From assembly GCF_002836475.1 (NCBI RefSeq), contig NZ_PJBJ01000030.1, positions 868,001 to 932,000 of the forward strand: 64,000 nucleotides of DNA, given 5' to 3'. The DNA comes from Flavobacterium sp. ALD4 (GTDB lineage: Bacteria; Bacteroidota; Bacteroidia; Flavobacteriales; Flavobacteriaceae). A program made the position numbers and the translations under genes. Of the stretch, positions 28,045-37,800 are shown one piece after another. The first letter of the stretch is position 1, and every line of letters begins with the position of its first letter. Under the pieces are notes generated by a model that searched no databases, was not told the origin of the DNA, and was given only the letters and a program-made list of their open reading frames with translations.

Positions 28045-30147
28045 ATGTCGACAGAAGAAAAATCACTTCATTTTATAGAACAGATTATAGAAGAAAATTT
28101 AGTAAATGGTTTTCCAAAGGATAAACTTCGTTTTCGTTTTCCTCCGGAACCAAATGGCTATTTACATATTGGTCACGCTAAGTCGATATGTCTGAATTTT
28201 GGCTTGGGACTAAAGTACAATGCCCCAGTTAATCTGCGTTTTGACGATACGAATCCCGCTAAAGAAGAGCAGGAATATGTGGATGCTATAAAAGAAGATT
28301 TAGTATGGTTGGGATTTAATTGGACTGAAGAACGTTACTCTTCTGATTATTTTCAACAACTGTATGATTGGGCGGTGGAAATGATAAAAAAAAACAAGGC
28401 TTATGTAGACAGTCAGTCTTCTGAGGATATGGCAATTCAAAAAGGAACACCTACTCAGCCTGGAGTAGACGGGCCTTATAGAAATCGGTCTGTTGCCGAG
28501 AATTTAACTTTGTTTGAAGCAATGAAAAATGGAGATTGTCCAGAAGGAAGCCATGTTTTAAGAGCTAAAATAGATATGTCTTCTGCAAACATGTTGATGC
28601 GGGATCCTTTAATGTACCGTGTTTTACACCGTCATCATCATAGAACGGGAAACGAATGGAAGATATATCCGATGTATGATTTTGCTCATGGCGAAAGTGA
28701 TTATATCGAGGAAATTTCGCATTCTATTTGTACGCTGGAATTTGTAATGCACCGGGAGTTATACAATTGGTTTTTGGACCAAATCTATGATGAAAATAAA
28801 GTAAGACCCCATCAGTACGAATTTGCGCGTTTGAATCTTAATTACACCGTAATGAGCAAGCGAAAGTTATTGCAACTGGTGCAGGAAAACATTGTTAATG
28901 GATGGGATGATCCAAGAATGCCTACTATTTCGGGATTAAGAAGAAGAGGGTATACGGCTGCGTCCATCCGTAAGTTTTGTGATATCATTGGTGTTGCAAA
29001 ACGAGAAAATGTGATTGACGTGTCGCTTTTAGAGTTTTGTCTTCGTGAAGACTTAAATAAAATAGCTCCAAGAGTAATGGCTGTACTAGATCCGGTAAAA
29101 TTGATTATTACCAATTATCCGGAAGATAAAGTAGAATCATTAGATGCAGAAAATAACCAGGAAGATGATAGTGCAGGTTTTAGAAAACTACCTTTTTCTC
29201 GGGAACTATACATAGAAAGAGAAGATTTTCTTGAAGTGGCACTAGCCAAATTTTTCCGTTTAAGTATCGGAAATGAAGTGCGTCTTAAGAATGCGTATAT
29301 CATCAAAGGGGAAGCTGTTGTAAAAGACAGTGAAGGTACTATTACCGAAATCCATGTGACTTATGATGAAGAGAGCCGAAGTGGAAGTGGGAGTGAAGCT
29401 TCACAACGAAAAGTAGCGGGAACTTTGCATTGGGTTTCCATTAAACATGCCATTGAAGCGGAAGTTCGTTTGTACGATCGTTTGTTTATCGATGAAGCAC
29501 CGGACAGCCATAAGGAAAAAACCTTTTTAGAATTCAAAAATTCTAACTCTCTTGAAATCGTGAAAGGTTTTGTGGAGCCAAGTTTAGTTTCTAGTACTGT
29601 TGGGGACAATTTTCAATTCCAACGTTTGGGTTATTTCAATACAGACAAAGACAGCAGGGAAGGAAAACTTGTTTTTAATAAAACAGTTGGACTTAAAGAC
29701 GCTTGGGAAGAAAAAGGGAAGAAAGAAGGAAACCTATTGATGAATACCCAAAAGGAAATTAACAAATATGTAAAAGAAAAAGATGCTTTGAATGCAGATT
29801 TAATGTTGGAAAACATCGTTGCTAACATACAGAGCATAGATAATTTTAGTTTAATCAATCAAACAGTTGTCAAAAACGTTAAAAATGACAACAATGCTTT
29901 ATTGTTTGCTAATTTAATCTTAATGCATTCTGATAAAGTGCAGTCAAAGGATATTGAAAAGGAGGTATTGATAAAATTATATTCCATGTCGTCAAAAAGT
30001 CAATTGGCCGCCGTTAGAATTTTAGCGATTGAGAATGTGAAGGCAGACGCCGATAATTTTGATGAATTTAAAAAGCAACTTGCTGAATTAAAAAACACGG
30101 AGAAGAATGAAAAAGTGTTGGATTTATTAAACGGCCTAAAATTGTAA
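28045..30147 (+). CDS. glnS: Glutaminyl-tRNA synthetase fused to a YqeY-like domain
   Basis: Charges tRNA-Gln directly with glutamine. The class I HIGH motif is PEPNGYLHIGHAK (about 32-44) and the KMSKS-equivalent is VMSKR at 269-273. At 700 residues it is about 140 longer than E. coli GlnRS. The extension from about residue 566 (NTQKEINKYVKEKDALNADL onward, helical, ending NEKVLDLLNGLKL) corresponds to the YqeY/GatB-tail domain fused to GlnRS in Bacteroidota and thought to help tRNA binding. Monocistronic with a terminator. Confidence 0.95.
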   Translation: MSTEEKSLHFIEQIIEENLVNGFPKDKLRFRFPPEPNGYLHIGHAKSICLNFGLGLKYNAPVNLRFDDTNPAKEEQEYVDAIKEDLVWLGFNWTEERYSSDYFQQLYDWAVEMIKKNKAYVDSQSSEDMAIQKGTPTQPGVDGPYRNRSVAENLTLFEAMKNGDCPEGSHVLRAKIDMSSANMLMRDPLMYRVLHRHHHRTGNEWKIYPMYDFAHGESDYIEEISHSICTLEFVMHRELYNWFLDQIYDENKVRPHQYEFARLNLNYTVMSKRKLLQLVQENIVNGWDDPRMPTISGLRRRGYTAASIRKFCDIIGVAKRENVIDVSLLEFCLREDLNKIAPRVMAVLDPVKLIITNYPEDKVESLDAENNQEDDSAGFRKLPFSRELYIEREDFLEVALAKFFRLSIGNEVRLKNAYIIKGEAVVKDSEGTITEIHVTYDEESRSGSGSEASQRKVAGTLHWVSIKHAIEAEVRLYDRLFIDEAPDSHKEKTFLEFKNSNSLEIVKGFVEPSLVSSTVGDNFQFQRLGYFNTDKDSREGKLVFNKTVGLKDAWEEKGKKEGNLLMNTQKEINKYVKEKDALNADLMLENIVANIQSIDNFSLINQTVVKNVKNDNNALLFANLILMHSDKVQSKDIEKEVLIKLYSMSSKSQLAAVRILAIENVKADADNFDEFKKQLAELKNTEKNEKVLDLLNGLKL

Positions 30148-30181
30148 ATTCATTTTTTGATAATAGATTGTAATAATAGTA

Positions 30182-30209
30182 AAAACGTCTGAAGCAGGCG
30201 TTTTTTTTT
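30182..30209 (+). terminator. Terminator after glnS
   Basis: AAAACGTCTG (30182-30191) pairs with CAGGCGTTTT (30195-30204, one G-U) around a 3-base loop and is followed by T-run. Confidence 0.88.
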
Positions 30210-30452
30210 GTATTGTAAAATACTATTTTACTTTGGATATTGATAAATAAAAGCAATCAAAAACGACTTTCGTAGCGGTGTTTTAAACCACTTTTTTGGT
30301 TTCAGTATGATATTAGGTGTTTGCATGGCATTTATACCCAGAAATTCCTTATTTTAAGGATGACCTTTGTTGTAAGTACTTTAACGGCTTGTTAACAAGA
30401 AGCTGTTAGTAATTTTTGTATTTTTAAGTATTATTAACTAAAATTATATATC
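30210..30452. other. Spacer upstream of the YtxH operon
   Basis: AT-rich, no gene seen. TAATTTTTG near 30411 is a near match to the -7 element (one base too long) and may be the operon promoter. Confidence 0.3.
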
Positions 30453-30782
30453 ATGTCTAACAATGCGGGGAATACATTAATTGCGCTAATTGCTGGTGCG
30501 GCTATCGGAGCTGGAGTAGGAATTTTATTTGCTCCTGCAAAAGGAGATAAAACCAGAGGCAAAATCAAAGATGGTTATAAAGAGGCAAAAAAGGATTTAG
30601 ATCTTAAATACCAAGGTCTGTCAGAAGATATGAAAACCAAATTGAAAAGCGCTAAATTAGATCTTGACTCGACTTACGAAGATTTACTTGCTAATATGAG
30701 CGATAAAACAGAAGAAGTTATTTCTTTTTTGGAAATAAAATTGGCTGATCTGAAAGAACAGAATGCAAAGCTTAAGAAATAA
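30453..30782 (+). CDS. YtxH domain membrane protein
   Basis: 109 residues: one Gly/Ala-rich membrane helix (TLIALIAGAAIGAGVGILFAPAKGDKTR, about 8-30) followed by a long charged helix, the standard YtxH plan. These proteins are often stress-induced and resemble ElaB/YqjD. First gene of a three-gene operon with a YqjE-like and a YqjK-like partner. Confidence 0.87.
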   Translation: MSNNAGNTLIALIAGAAIGAGVGILFAPAKGDKTRGKIKDGYKEAKKDLDLKYQGLSEDMKTKLKSAKLDLDSTYEDLLANMSDKTEEVISFLEIKLADLKEQNAKLKK

Positions 30783-30821
30783 AACCCGTAAATTATCATA
30801 ATTAAACCAATATATATATAT

Positions 30822-31172
30822 ATGGCATTTGAAGAAATCAAAGAGAACGTAGAGGATATGCAAGATCAGGCTCAAGCCTATATTGAAAATAATCTTGCTT
30901 ATTATAAATTGCGAGCTTTCAAAATGGCGATGAAATCGACGACGACGATTTTAAAGTTTTCTTTGATATTATTGGGTTTTAGCATGGTTTTATTATTTTG
31001 TTCTTTTGCGCTCGCATATGCCATTGGAGATTATTTGGATAGCTATCCTTTAGGGTTTTTAGTCGTTGGAGGATTTTACCTCGTTGCTTCGGGACTTTTA
31101 TTTTTGGTAAGAGATAAGGTAGTGGAAGGACCTCTATTAGAGAAATTTTCACAAATATTTTTTAACGATTAA
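30822..31172 (+). CDS. YqjE/holin-superfamily-like membrane protein
   Basis: 116 residues. An amphipathic acidic N-terminus (EEIKENVEDMQDQAQAYIENN) precedes two membrane helices, about 45-68 and 73-95. This matches the Phage_holin_3_6/YqjE family found next to YtxH or YqjD-type genes; despite the name it is not a phage lysis gene here. The next gene begins 3 bases after its stop. Confidence 0.72.
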   Translation: MAFEEIKENVEDMQDQAQAYIENNLAYYKLRAFKMAMKSTTTILKFSLILLGFSMVLLFCSFALAYAIGDYLDSYPLGFLVVGGFYLVASGLLFLVRDKVVEGPLLEKFSQIFFND

Positions 31173-31175
31173 ACT

Positions 31176-31430
31176 ATGGAAACTAAAAAATATTCATCAT
31201 ACGCTCAAATCGATAGGGAACTGGAGATTTTAAAAATTGAAAAAGAAATTAGCTATCAAAAAATTGTTTTAGGTTACAATAGGACGAGGGAAAGCATAAC
31301 ACCGCATCATTTGCTAAATAATTTCTTAGGATCCTTTAAAACAGTCTTTAGTGGCTCTTTGGGAAATATATTAAACGTTGTTGTTCCATTTGTAATCAAT
31401 TGGATAATAAATAAAAAAAGAGGCCGCTAG
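31176..31430 (+). CDS. Small membrane-associated protein (DUF6327/YqjK-like position)
   Basis: 84 residues: a charged N-terminal helix (YAQIDRELEILKIEKEISYQK), then a hydrophobic C-terminal stretch (LGNILNVVVPFVINWIINKK). By position it is the third member of a YqjD-YqjE-YqjK-like set. I am not certain of the family. Its stop codon lies in the loop of the operon terminator. Confidence 0.65.
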   Translation: METKKYSSYAQIDRELEILKIEKEISYQKIVLGYNRTRESITPHHLLNNFLGSFKTVFSGSLGNILNVVVPFVINWIINKKRGR

Positions 31431-31440
31431 GCCTCTTTTT
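31415..31440. terminator. Bidirectional terminator
   Basis: AAAAAGAGGC (31415-31424) pairs with GCCTCTTTTT (31431-31440); the loop CGCTAG contains the stop codon of the preceding gene. It also serves the convergent SPFH gene. Confidence 0.88.
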
Positions 31441-31460
31441 TGTCATATGAACATAGTGTA

Positions 31461-32444
31461 TTATTCTTCTGTTTCTGGAGTGTCTTCCTCTTTTTCTTCT
31501 ATGGGAAGAATCTTTTGAGCTTTTGCTTTTTCTTTTCGATTGCCTTTTTTCATGGATTCACCTACCATGTTGCTTGCGGTGAAACTGGCAACCATATTAT
31601 TTAACATGTCGCTACCTGCTTGTGGTGAATTGGGTAATAAGATCAAGTTAGAATTAGTATCCGCACCAATAGCTTGTAAGGTATCATAATGTTGCGTAAC
31701 CACAATTAATGCGGAAGCTTCCTGAGAGTTAATACCAACTCTATTCAGTACATCCACACTTTCTACTAATCCTCTGGCAATCTCTCTTCTTTGATCTGCA
31801 ATACCTTGTCCTTGTAAGCGTTTGCTTTCTGCTTCTGCCTTTGCTTTTGCCACAATTCTGATTCTGGATGCTTCCGCTTCAAATTCCGCTACAGTTTTCT
31901 CTCTATCAGCAGCATTAATTCTATTCATGGCGTTTTTTACTTGAATATCAGGATCGATGTCAGTGACCAATGTATTGATAATTGTATAACCATAAGTAGT
32001 CATCGCTTCATTCAATTCGCTTTTTACGGCGATGGCGATATCATCTTTTCTTTCAAAAACATCATCCAACTTTAATTTAGGAACCTCTGCACGAACCACA
32101 TCAAATACGTAAGAAGTAATTTGGTCATGCGCATATTCTAATTTGTAAAAGGCATCATAAACTGTTTCCTTGATAACCATAAACTGTACGGAAACTTTAA
32201 GTTTCACAAAAACATTATCTTTTGTTTTGGTTTCGATAATTACATCTAATTGTTGGATTTTAAGATTTACTCGTCCTGCAACTCTATCAATTAGTGGAAT
32301 TTTTAGGTGGAGTCCAGATTGTCGGACGCTATGAAATCTACCGAATCGTTCAATGATAACAGAGGTTTGTTGCTTCACCGTAAAAAAAGAAGACATGAGA
32401 ATAAAGAGTCCAATAACAAGAAGGACAATTAAGATAATGTTCAT
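31461..32444 (-). CDS. SPFH/band 7 (stomatin-like) membrane protein
   Basis: 327 residues: one N-terminal membrane helix (2-20), the SPFH domain (QQTSVIIERFGRFHSVRQSGLHLKIPLIDRV onward), and the alanine/glutamate-rich coiled coil of stomatins (AAREKTVAEFEAEASRIRI-like stretch near 175-210). It probably forms oligomeric membrane assemblies that affect proteolysis or lipid domains. The NfeD partner common in other bacteria is not adjacent. The C-terminal tail is rich in Lys and Glu. Confidence 0.88.
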   Translation of the reverse strand: MNIILIVLLVIGLFILMSSFFTVKQQTSVIIERFGRFHSVRQSGLHLKIPLIDRVAGRVNLKIQQLDVIIETKTKDNVFVKLKVSVQFMVIKETVYDAFYKLEYAHDQITSYVFDVVRAEVPKLKLDDVFERKDDIAIAVKSELNEAMTTYGYTIINTLVTDIDPDIQVKNAMNRINAADREKTVAEFEAEASRIRIVAKAKAEAESKRLQGQGIADQRREIARGLVESVDVLNRVGINSQEASALIVVTQHYDTLQAIGADTNSNLILLPNSPQAGSDMLNNMVASFTASNMVGESMKKGNRKEKAKAQKILPIEEKEEDTPETEE

Positions 32445-32493
32445 AAGATTTATAATTTAGATTAAAAATAACTGTTAAATTACAAAAAATCTT

Positions 32494-32502
32494 TAGGTTT
32501 GT
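32494..32502 (+). promoter_or_regulatory. -7 element of the outer-membrane protein gene
   Basis: TAGGTTTG followed by T matches TAnnTTTGY and lies 20 bases before the start at 32522. Confidence 0.42.
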
Positions 32503-32521
32503 GAATGTTTAATTCAAGAAT

Positions 32522-33163
32522 ATGAAAAAGCTATATTTTACATCAGTACTGATTTTGGTTGCATGTACCGTTTTTGCACAGTACGGTTACAGGGATTCCA
32601 ATAGGATAGGGGTCACATTCGGGGCAAACCAACTTAATTTGAATACTGATAATTTTCAAACAACACCAGATCTTGGTTGGAACGCGGGCTTATCTGTGAG
32701 AGGAAATTTCTATGAGAACTGGGACATGGTTTACGCACTGCAGTTCAGCGAAAATAATTTCTCGGTTGCCACCAGAAAATTAAATATTCAAAATGTAGAT
32801 GTCAATTATAAACTTGCTTCGGCGCAGATATCACTACAGTTAAGTTATGTTTTGGTCGAAAATCATTTGAGTTTGGAGTTTGGACCAATTGTTCAGGTGA
32901 ACGGGAAGTTTAAAATTGATTTTGAAGAAGAAAACAATGCGATTAACGGTACCACTTTGTTAGCAAAGGACATCATTGATATTTCTAAATTTAACTTTTA
33001 TCCAACCGTTGGAATTACGGCCGGGGTGCGTCATTTTAGAATTAATCTTTCGTATCAGTACGGAATCAATAACATTCTTGAAAATCTAAATAGTAAAGGG
33101 TTTGGAGTTGATTTTAAAGGAAACCCTGGAATACTCAATGGAAATATAATTCTATATTTCTAA
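32522..33163 (+). CDS. Outer-membrane beta-barrel protein
   Basis: 213 residues with a signal peptide (MKKLYFTSVLILVACTVFAQ; the VAC resembles a lipobox but the FAQ cleavage site is more likely) and alternating hydrophobic strands such as GRNWDMVYALQFSENNF-type segments and FYPTVGITAGVRHFRINLSYQYGI near the end, finishing in an aromatic residue (ILYF). It resembles small PorT/OmpW-like barrels of Bacteroidota. Function unknown. Monocistronic. Confidence 0.75.
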   Translation: MKKLYFTSVLILVACTVFAQYGYRDSNRIGVTFGANQLNLNTDNFQTTPDLGWNAGLSVRGNFYENWDMVYALQFSENNFSVATRKLNIQNVDVNYKLASAQISLQLSYVLVENHLSLEFGPIVQVNGKFKIDFEEENNAINGTTLLAKDIIDISKFNFYPTVGITAGVRHFRINLSYQYGINNILENLNSKGFGVDFKGNPGILNGNIILYF

Positions 33164-33194
33164 AAAAAGCCTCCGTTATATCGGAGGCTTTTTT
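33163..33194. terminator. Bidirectional terminator
   Basis: AAAAAAGCCTCCG (33163-33175) pairs with CGGAGGCTTTTTT (33182-33194). It lies between the barrel protein and convergent gltX. Confidence 0.9.
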
Positions 33195-33198
33195 ATTT

Positions 33199-34713
33199 TT
33201 ATAATGTGGCTATTGCTTTTTGAATCCTTTTGATTGTCTCTTCTTTTTCAATAAGTTCCACGATATCAAACAGGTGAGGACCTTTTAAAGCACCAACCAA
33301 ACTCAAACGGAAAGGTTGCATCACTTTTCCCATGCCAATATCGTTTTTCGTAATCCAGTCTTTAACGAGAGTTTCGATGTTCACAGAGGTGAAATCAGAT
33401 ATTTCTTGGACTATAGCAATCAATTCCTGCATTAAAGCTGGAGTTTCTGCTTTCCAGTTTTTAGTTGCCTTGTCATCATAGGTTGTTGGAGCAACAAAAA
33501 AGAAGTCGCTGAGTTCCCAAAATTCGGATACAAATGACGCTCGTTCTTTTATAAGAGATACAATTTTAACCAACTTTGTCATTCCGATAAGAGAGGAATC
33601 TACGCCTTTTGATTCTAAGACAATAGCGAAGGCTTTTGCTAAATCTTGGTCCTTTTGCTTGATTAAAAATTGGTGATTGAACCATTTATTTTTTTCTGGA
33701 TCAAATTTAGCGCCGGCTTTGTGCACTCTGCTCAAATCAAAAGCTTCTACTAATTCTTCTAATGAGTATATTTCTTTGTCTGTTCCGTCGTTCCATCCCA
33801 ACAAAGCCAAGAAGTTAATTACCGCGTCTGGGAAAAATCCTTTTTCTCTGTAACCTGATGAAATACCTTCTTCTGTTTTCCATTCTAATGGGAATACAGG
33901 AAAGCCTAATTTATCTCCATCACGTTTGGATAATTTTCCGTTTCCAATAGGTTTTAAAATTAATGGTAAGTGTGCAAATTCAGGTGCATCCCAACCGAAA
34001 GCTCTGTACAATAGAACGTGTAACGGCATAGAGGGTAACCATTCTTCACCACGGATGACGTGGGATGTTTCCATCAAATGATCATCCACAATATTAGCTA
34101 AATGGTACGTTGGCATTCCATCACTTTTAAACAATACTTTATCATCTAGTAAGCTAGTTTCAAATTTCACATCACCACGAATGATATCTTGTAAATGCAA
34201 GGTTTCACCAACGGGAGTTTTAAAACGGATTACATAGGAAGCACCGTTAGCAATTCTTTCGGCAGTTTCTTCAGCAGAAACTACTAGAGAAGTATCTAAT
34301 ATTTCTCTATTGGTATGATTATAAATAAAAGTTTTACCTTGTTCTTCCTGCTCTTTTCTTGCTGCATCTAATGCTTCAGCAGAATCAAAAGCATAGTAAG
34401 CCCAACCGCTGTTTATTAGTTGATCAGCGTATTCTCTATATAAAGGTTTTCTTTCGCTCTGACGATAAGGACCAAATTTTTCATTCTTCGCTATTGTTTC
34501 ATCAGGAGGAATTCCTAACCATTCTAACGCTTCCATAATATAGGCTTCGGCACCTGGAACAAAACGATTTTGGTCGGTATCTTCAATCCGTAAAAAGAAA
34601 ACACCATTATTTTTTTTGGCAAACAAATAATTGAATAGGGCGGTACGAACTCCTCCAATATGTAAAGGTCCCGTTGGACTGGGTGCAAAACGCACACGAA
34701 CTTGCTTCGACAT
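33199..34713 (-). CDS. gltX: Glutamyl-tRNA synthetase
   Basis: 504-residue class I synthetase. The HIGH motif is PSPTGPLHIGG at 11-21 and the KMSKS-equivalent is KLSKR at 260-264. The EDTDQNRF segment and the helical anticodon-binding C-terminus are present. With GlnRS also encoded here, it is probably a discriminating enzyme specific for tRNA-Glu. Transcribed from a -7 element 17 bases upstream. Confidence 0.97.
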   Translation of the reverse strand: MSKQVRVRFAPSPTGPLHIGGVRTALFNYLFAKKNNGVFFLRIEDTDQNRFVPGAEAYIMEALEWLGIPPDETIAKNEKFGPYRQSERKPLYREYADQLINSGWAYYAFDSAEALDAARKEQEEQGKTFIYNHTNREILDTSLVVSAEETAERIANGASYVIRFKTPVGETLHLQDIIRGDVKFETSLLDDKVLFKSDGMPTYHLANIVDDHLMETSHVIRGEEWLPSMPLHVLLYRAFGWDAPEFAHLPLILKPIGNGKLSKRDGDKLGFPVFPLEWKTEEGISSGYREKGFFPDAVINFLALLGWNDGTDKEIYSLEELVEAFDLSRVHKAGAKFDPEKNKWFNHQFLIKQKDQDLAKAFAIVLESKGVDSSLIGMTKLVKIVSLIKERASFVSEFWELSDFFFVAPTTYDDKATKNWKAETPALMQELIAIVQEISDFTSVNIETLVKDWITKNDIGMGKVMQPFRLSLVGALKGPHLFDIVELIEKEETIKRIQKAIATL

Positions 34714-34729
34714 TTTTATAAATTTTGAG

Positions 34730-34738
34730 GCAAAGATA
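34730..34738 (-). promoter_or_regulatory. -7 element of gltX
   Basis: The minus strand reads TATCTTTG followed by C, an exact TAnnTTTGY match 17 bases upstream of gltX. Confidence 0.45.
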
Positions 34739-34869
34739 CAATTTCAATCGCTGAACTGCAGAATTTGAAAACGAGATAATTTTAACATTCTTGAGATTGA
34801 TGCTTTTTTAACATTTCTTTATTCATATTAAATTATTACTTTTAAAGGTTATATAAAACAAATAGTAGT

Positions 34870-37800
34870 TTGGAATCTTTAAATAGTATTTATCAAAAAT
34901 TAGAAGCGTTTATCAGGAGGTATTACACGAATGAATTGATTCGAGGAATAGTACTCTTCATCGGTTTGGGATTGTTGTATTTTCTTTTTACGCTTTTTGT
35001 GGAATATTTTTTATGGCTGAAGCCAATGGCAAGAGCTGTATTGTTTTGGACTTTCGTCGGTGTGGAAGTGTTCCTTTTGTTTCGTTTTATTGTGTTCCCC
35101 ATATTTAAATTATTAAAATTTCAAAAGGGAATCGATTACAATCAGGCTTCAAAAATTATCGGAAGTCACTTTGCCGATGTCAATGACAGCTTAACCAATT
35201 TTCTTCAATTGTCAGATTCTGGCAAGGAGGAACATTCCTCCGAATTACTTTTAGCCTCAATCGAGCAAAAAGCAAACGCTCTGCAACCGATACCTTTTGG
35301 CAATGCCATAAATTTTAAATCAAACAGTAAGCATTTGCCGTTTGCGATCGTTCCCATTTTGCTTATTCTGGTGTTCTATGTTTCCGGGAACAATACTGTG
35401 ATTTCTCAGACTCTTAACAGAGTGGTCCATTTTAATGATACCTTTTTGCCTCCCGCACCTTTTAAATTTGTGTTGCTCAACGGCAATTTACAAACGGAGC
35501 AGAACAAAGATTTTATGCTGAAGATCAAAACGGAGGGAAATGTAGTTCCGGAAAATGTAATGATTTTCATAAACGGCGAGAGTTATTTTATGGAAAATAG
35601 TAAGCTGGGTGAGTTCCAGTTTAAGATTACCAAACCGATGACTGATGTATTGTTTCACGTGGAAGGCAACGCCGTTTCGTCTGAAGAGTATCAGTTGAAA
35701 GTTGCTGCAGTGCCAACGATAGCCAATTTTGAGATGCAATTAAACTACCCATCCTATTTGAATAGAAAAGTGGAAGTGGTTAAAGGAACCGGTAATGCCG
35801 TAATCCCTGAGGGAACGAAAGTAACTTGGAAAATAACTGCTTTGGCGACGCAGGATATTGATTATTCGAGTGAAACCGCTCGTTTTAAGTTTATTAAGGA
35901 ATCTGATTTGTTTTCGTTGTCTAAAAACATAGTTCAAAACACAGATTACCAGGTTGTTACTTCTAACGAACGTATAAAAGATTATGAAAAACTCTCTTAT
36001 CAGCTAACCGTTATTAAGGACCAGTTTCCCACGATCAGTGCAAGCTATGCTCCGGACAGTTTAAAAGTAGATAAAAGCTTTGTTTTGGGACAAATTGTAG
36101 ATGATTACGGGTTGTCTAAACTACAAATTGTATATTATCCTAAGAACAAACCAATGTTAGTGAAACGTGGAGATATCCCAATAAAAACTGCAGTTTATGG
36201 TCAGTTTTGGTATTCTTTTCCGGACAGGTTGCCCGTTGAACAAGGAGTGTCCTATGAGTATTATTTTGAGGTTTTTGACAATGATGCACGGAATGGTTTT
36301 AAAAGCTCAAAAACATCTGTATTCTTTAATCGTATTGTGACCGATGAAGAAAAAAAGGATGAACTGCTACAGCAGCAAAATGACAATATCAATAGCCTGG
36401 AAAAGTCATTAGAAAATCAAGACAAGCAATTATCCGAGATTGATAAGTTACAAAAGACAGGTAAAGAGAAAGAGCAGTTTGAGTTTAAGGAGCAGCAAAA
36501 CGTAAAGGATTTTGTTGAGCGTCAGAAAAAGCAGGATGAGATGATGAAGGAATTTGCTAAGAAAATGAAGGACAATCTGGATCTATTGAAAACCATTATA
36601 AAAGACGAAGTAAAGGAAGATTTGAAGAAGCGCTTGGACAAGGCAGACGAGGATTTAGAAAAAAATCAGAAGTTGTTGGACGAGCTAAAAGAGCTGAACG
36701 ATAAAATTAAAAATGAAGATTTACTGAAGAAATTGGATCAGTTTAAACAGAAAAGTAAAAACCAAATACGGAATTTGGAGCAGTTGGTAGAACTGACCAA
36801 GAAATATTATGTAGAAAAGAAGGCGTTACAATTAGCGGATAAACTAGATAAACTTTCGGAGAAGCAGGATAAGTTAGCGGAGAACGAAAAAGAAAACTCT
36901 GCTGAAAAACAGAAAGCGATTAACTCTGATTTCGAAAAAATTCAGGAAGAACTTAAAGATTTAGATAAAGATAATGGCGAGTTAAAATCACCGGTTGATA
37001 TACCTAATGACCCTGGAGTTGAAAAAAGTATAGTAGACGATTTAAAGAAGGCAAGCGACGAACTTCAAAATGAAAACAAGGCGAAGGCGAAACCGAGTCA
37101 GAAAAAAGCTGCTGGCAAAATGAAGGCCATGGCGAAGAAGATGGAGGAAGGTTTGCAGGGAAGCAAGAAGGATCAGATGGAAGAAGACGTGAAAATGTTG
37201 AGACAAATATTAGATAACCTATTGGCTTTTTCTTTATCTCAGGAATATGTGATGGTGCAATTCAGCGACCTCAAAAGAGGTTCTCCGAGCTTTAATAAAA
37301 ATATTAAATTGCAACAGGATTTGAAACTGCAGTTCAAACATGTTGACGATAGCCTGTTCGCTTTGTCGTTACGTAACCCGAAAATCGCTGAAGACATCAC
37401 CAAAGAGATAGGGAATGTACATTACAATATTGACAAGTCGTTGGTCAGTTTGTCCGATTCCCAAATACCGAAAGGATTATCGCATCAACAATACGCGGTG
37501 TCTTCCGCCAATAAGCTTGGCGATTTCCTGAGTGATATTTTAAACAACATGCAAATGTCTTTATCTAGTATGGGTTCTGGTAAACCTAAACCTGGTAGTG
37601 GGGAGGGAATGCAACTTCCTGACATCATTAAAAAGCAGCAGGGCCTTGGTGATAAAATGAAAGAAGGAATGGAGGAAGGGCAGAAACCGGGTGAGGGGAA
37701 AGACGGAAAGCCAGGTGATGGAGACAAAAAAGGAAAGAATGGTTCTCAAGATGGAGGTATGGAAGAGGGAGACGCGCAGGTTTTGCTAGAGATATATAAG

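Noticed and set aside
30822-31172. Prophage holin
   Set aside because: The family name is misleading; the YtxH and YqjK-like partners and lack of any phage gene point to an envelope stress operon.
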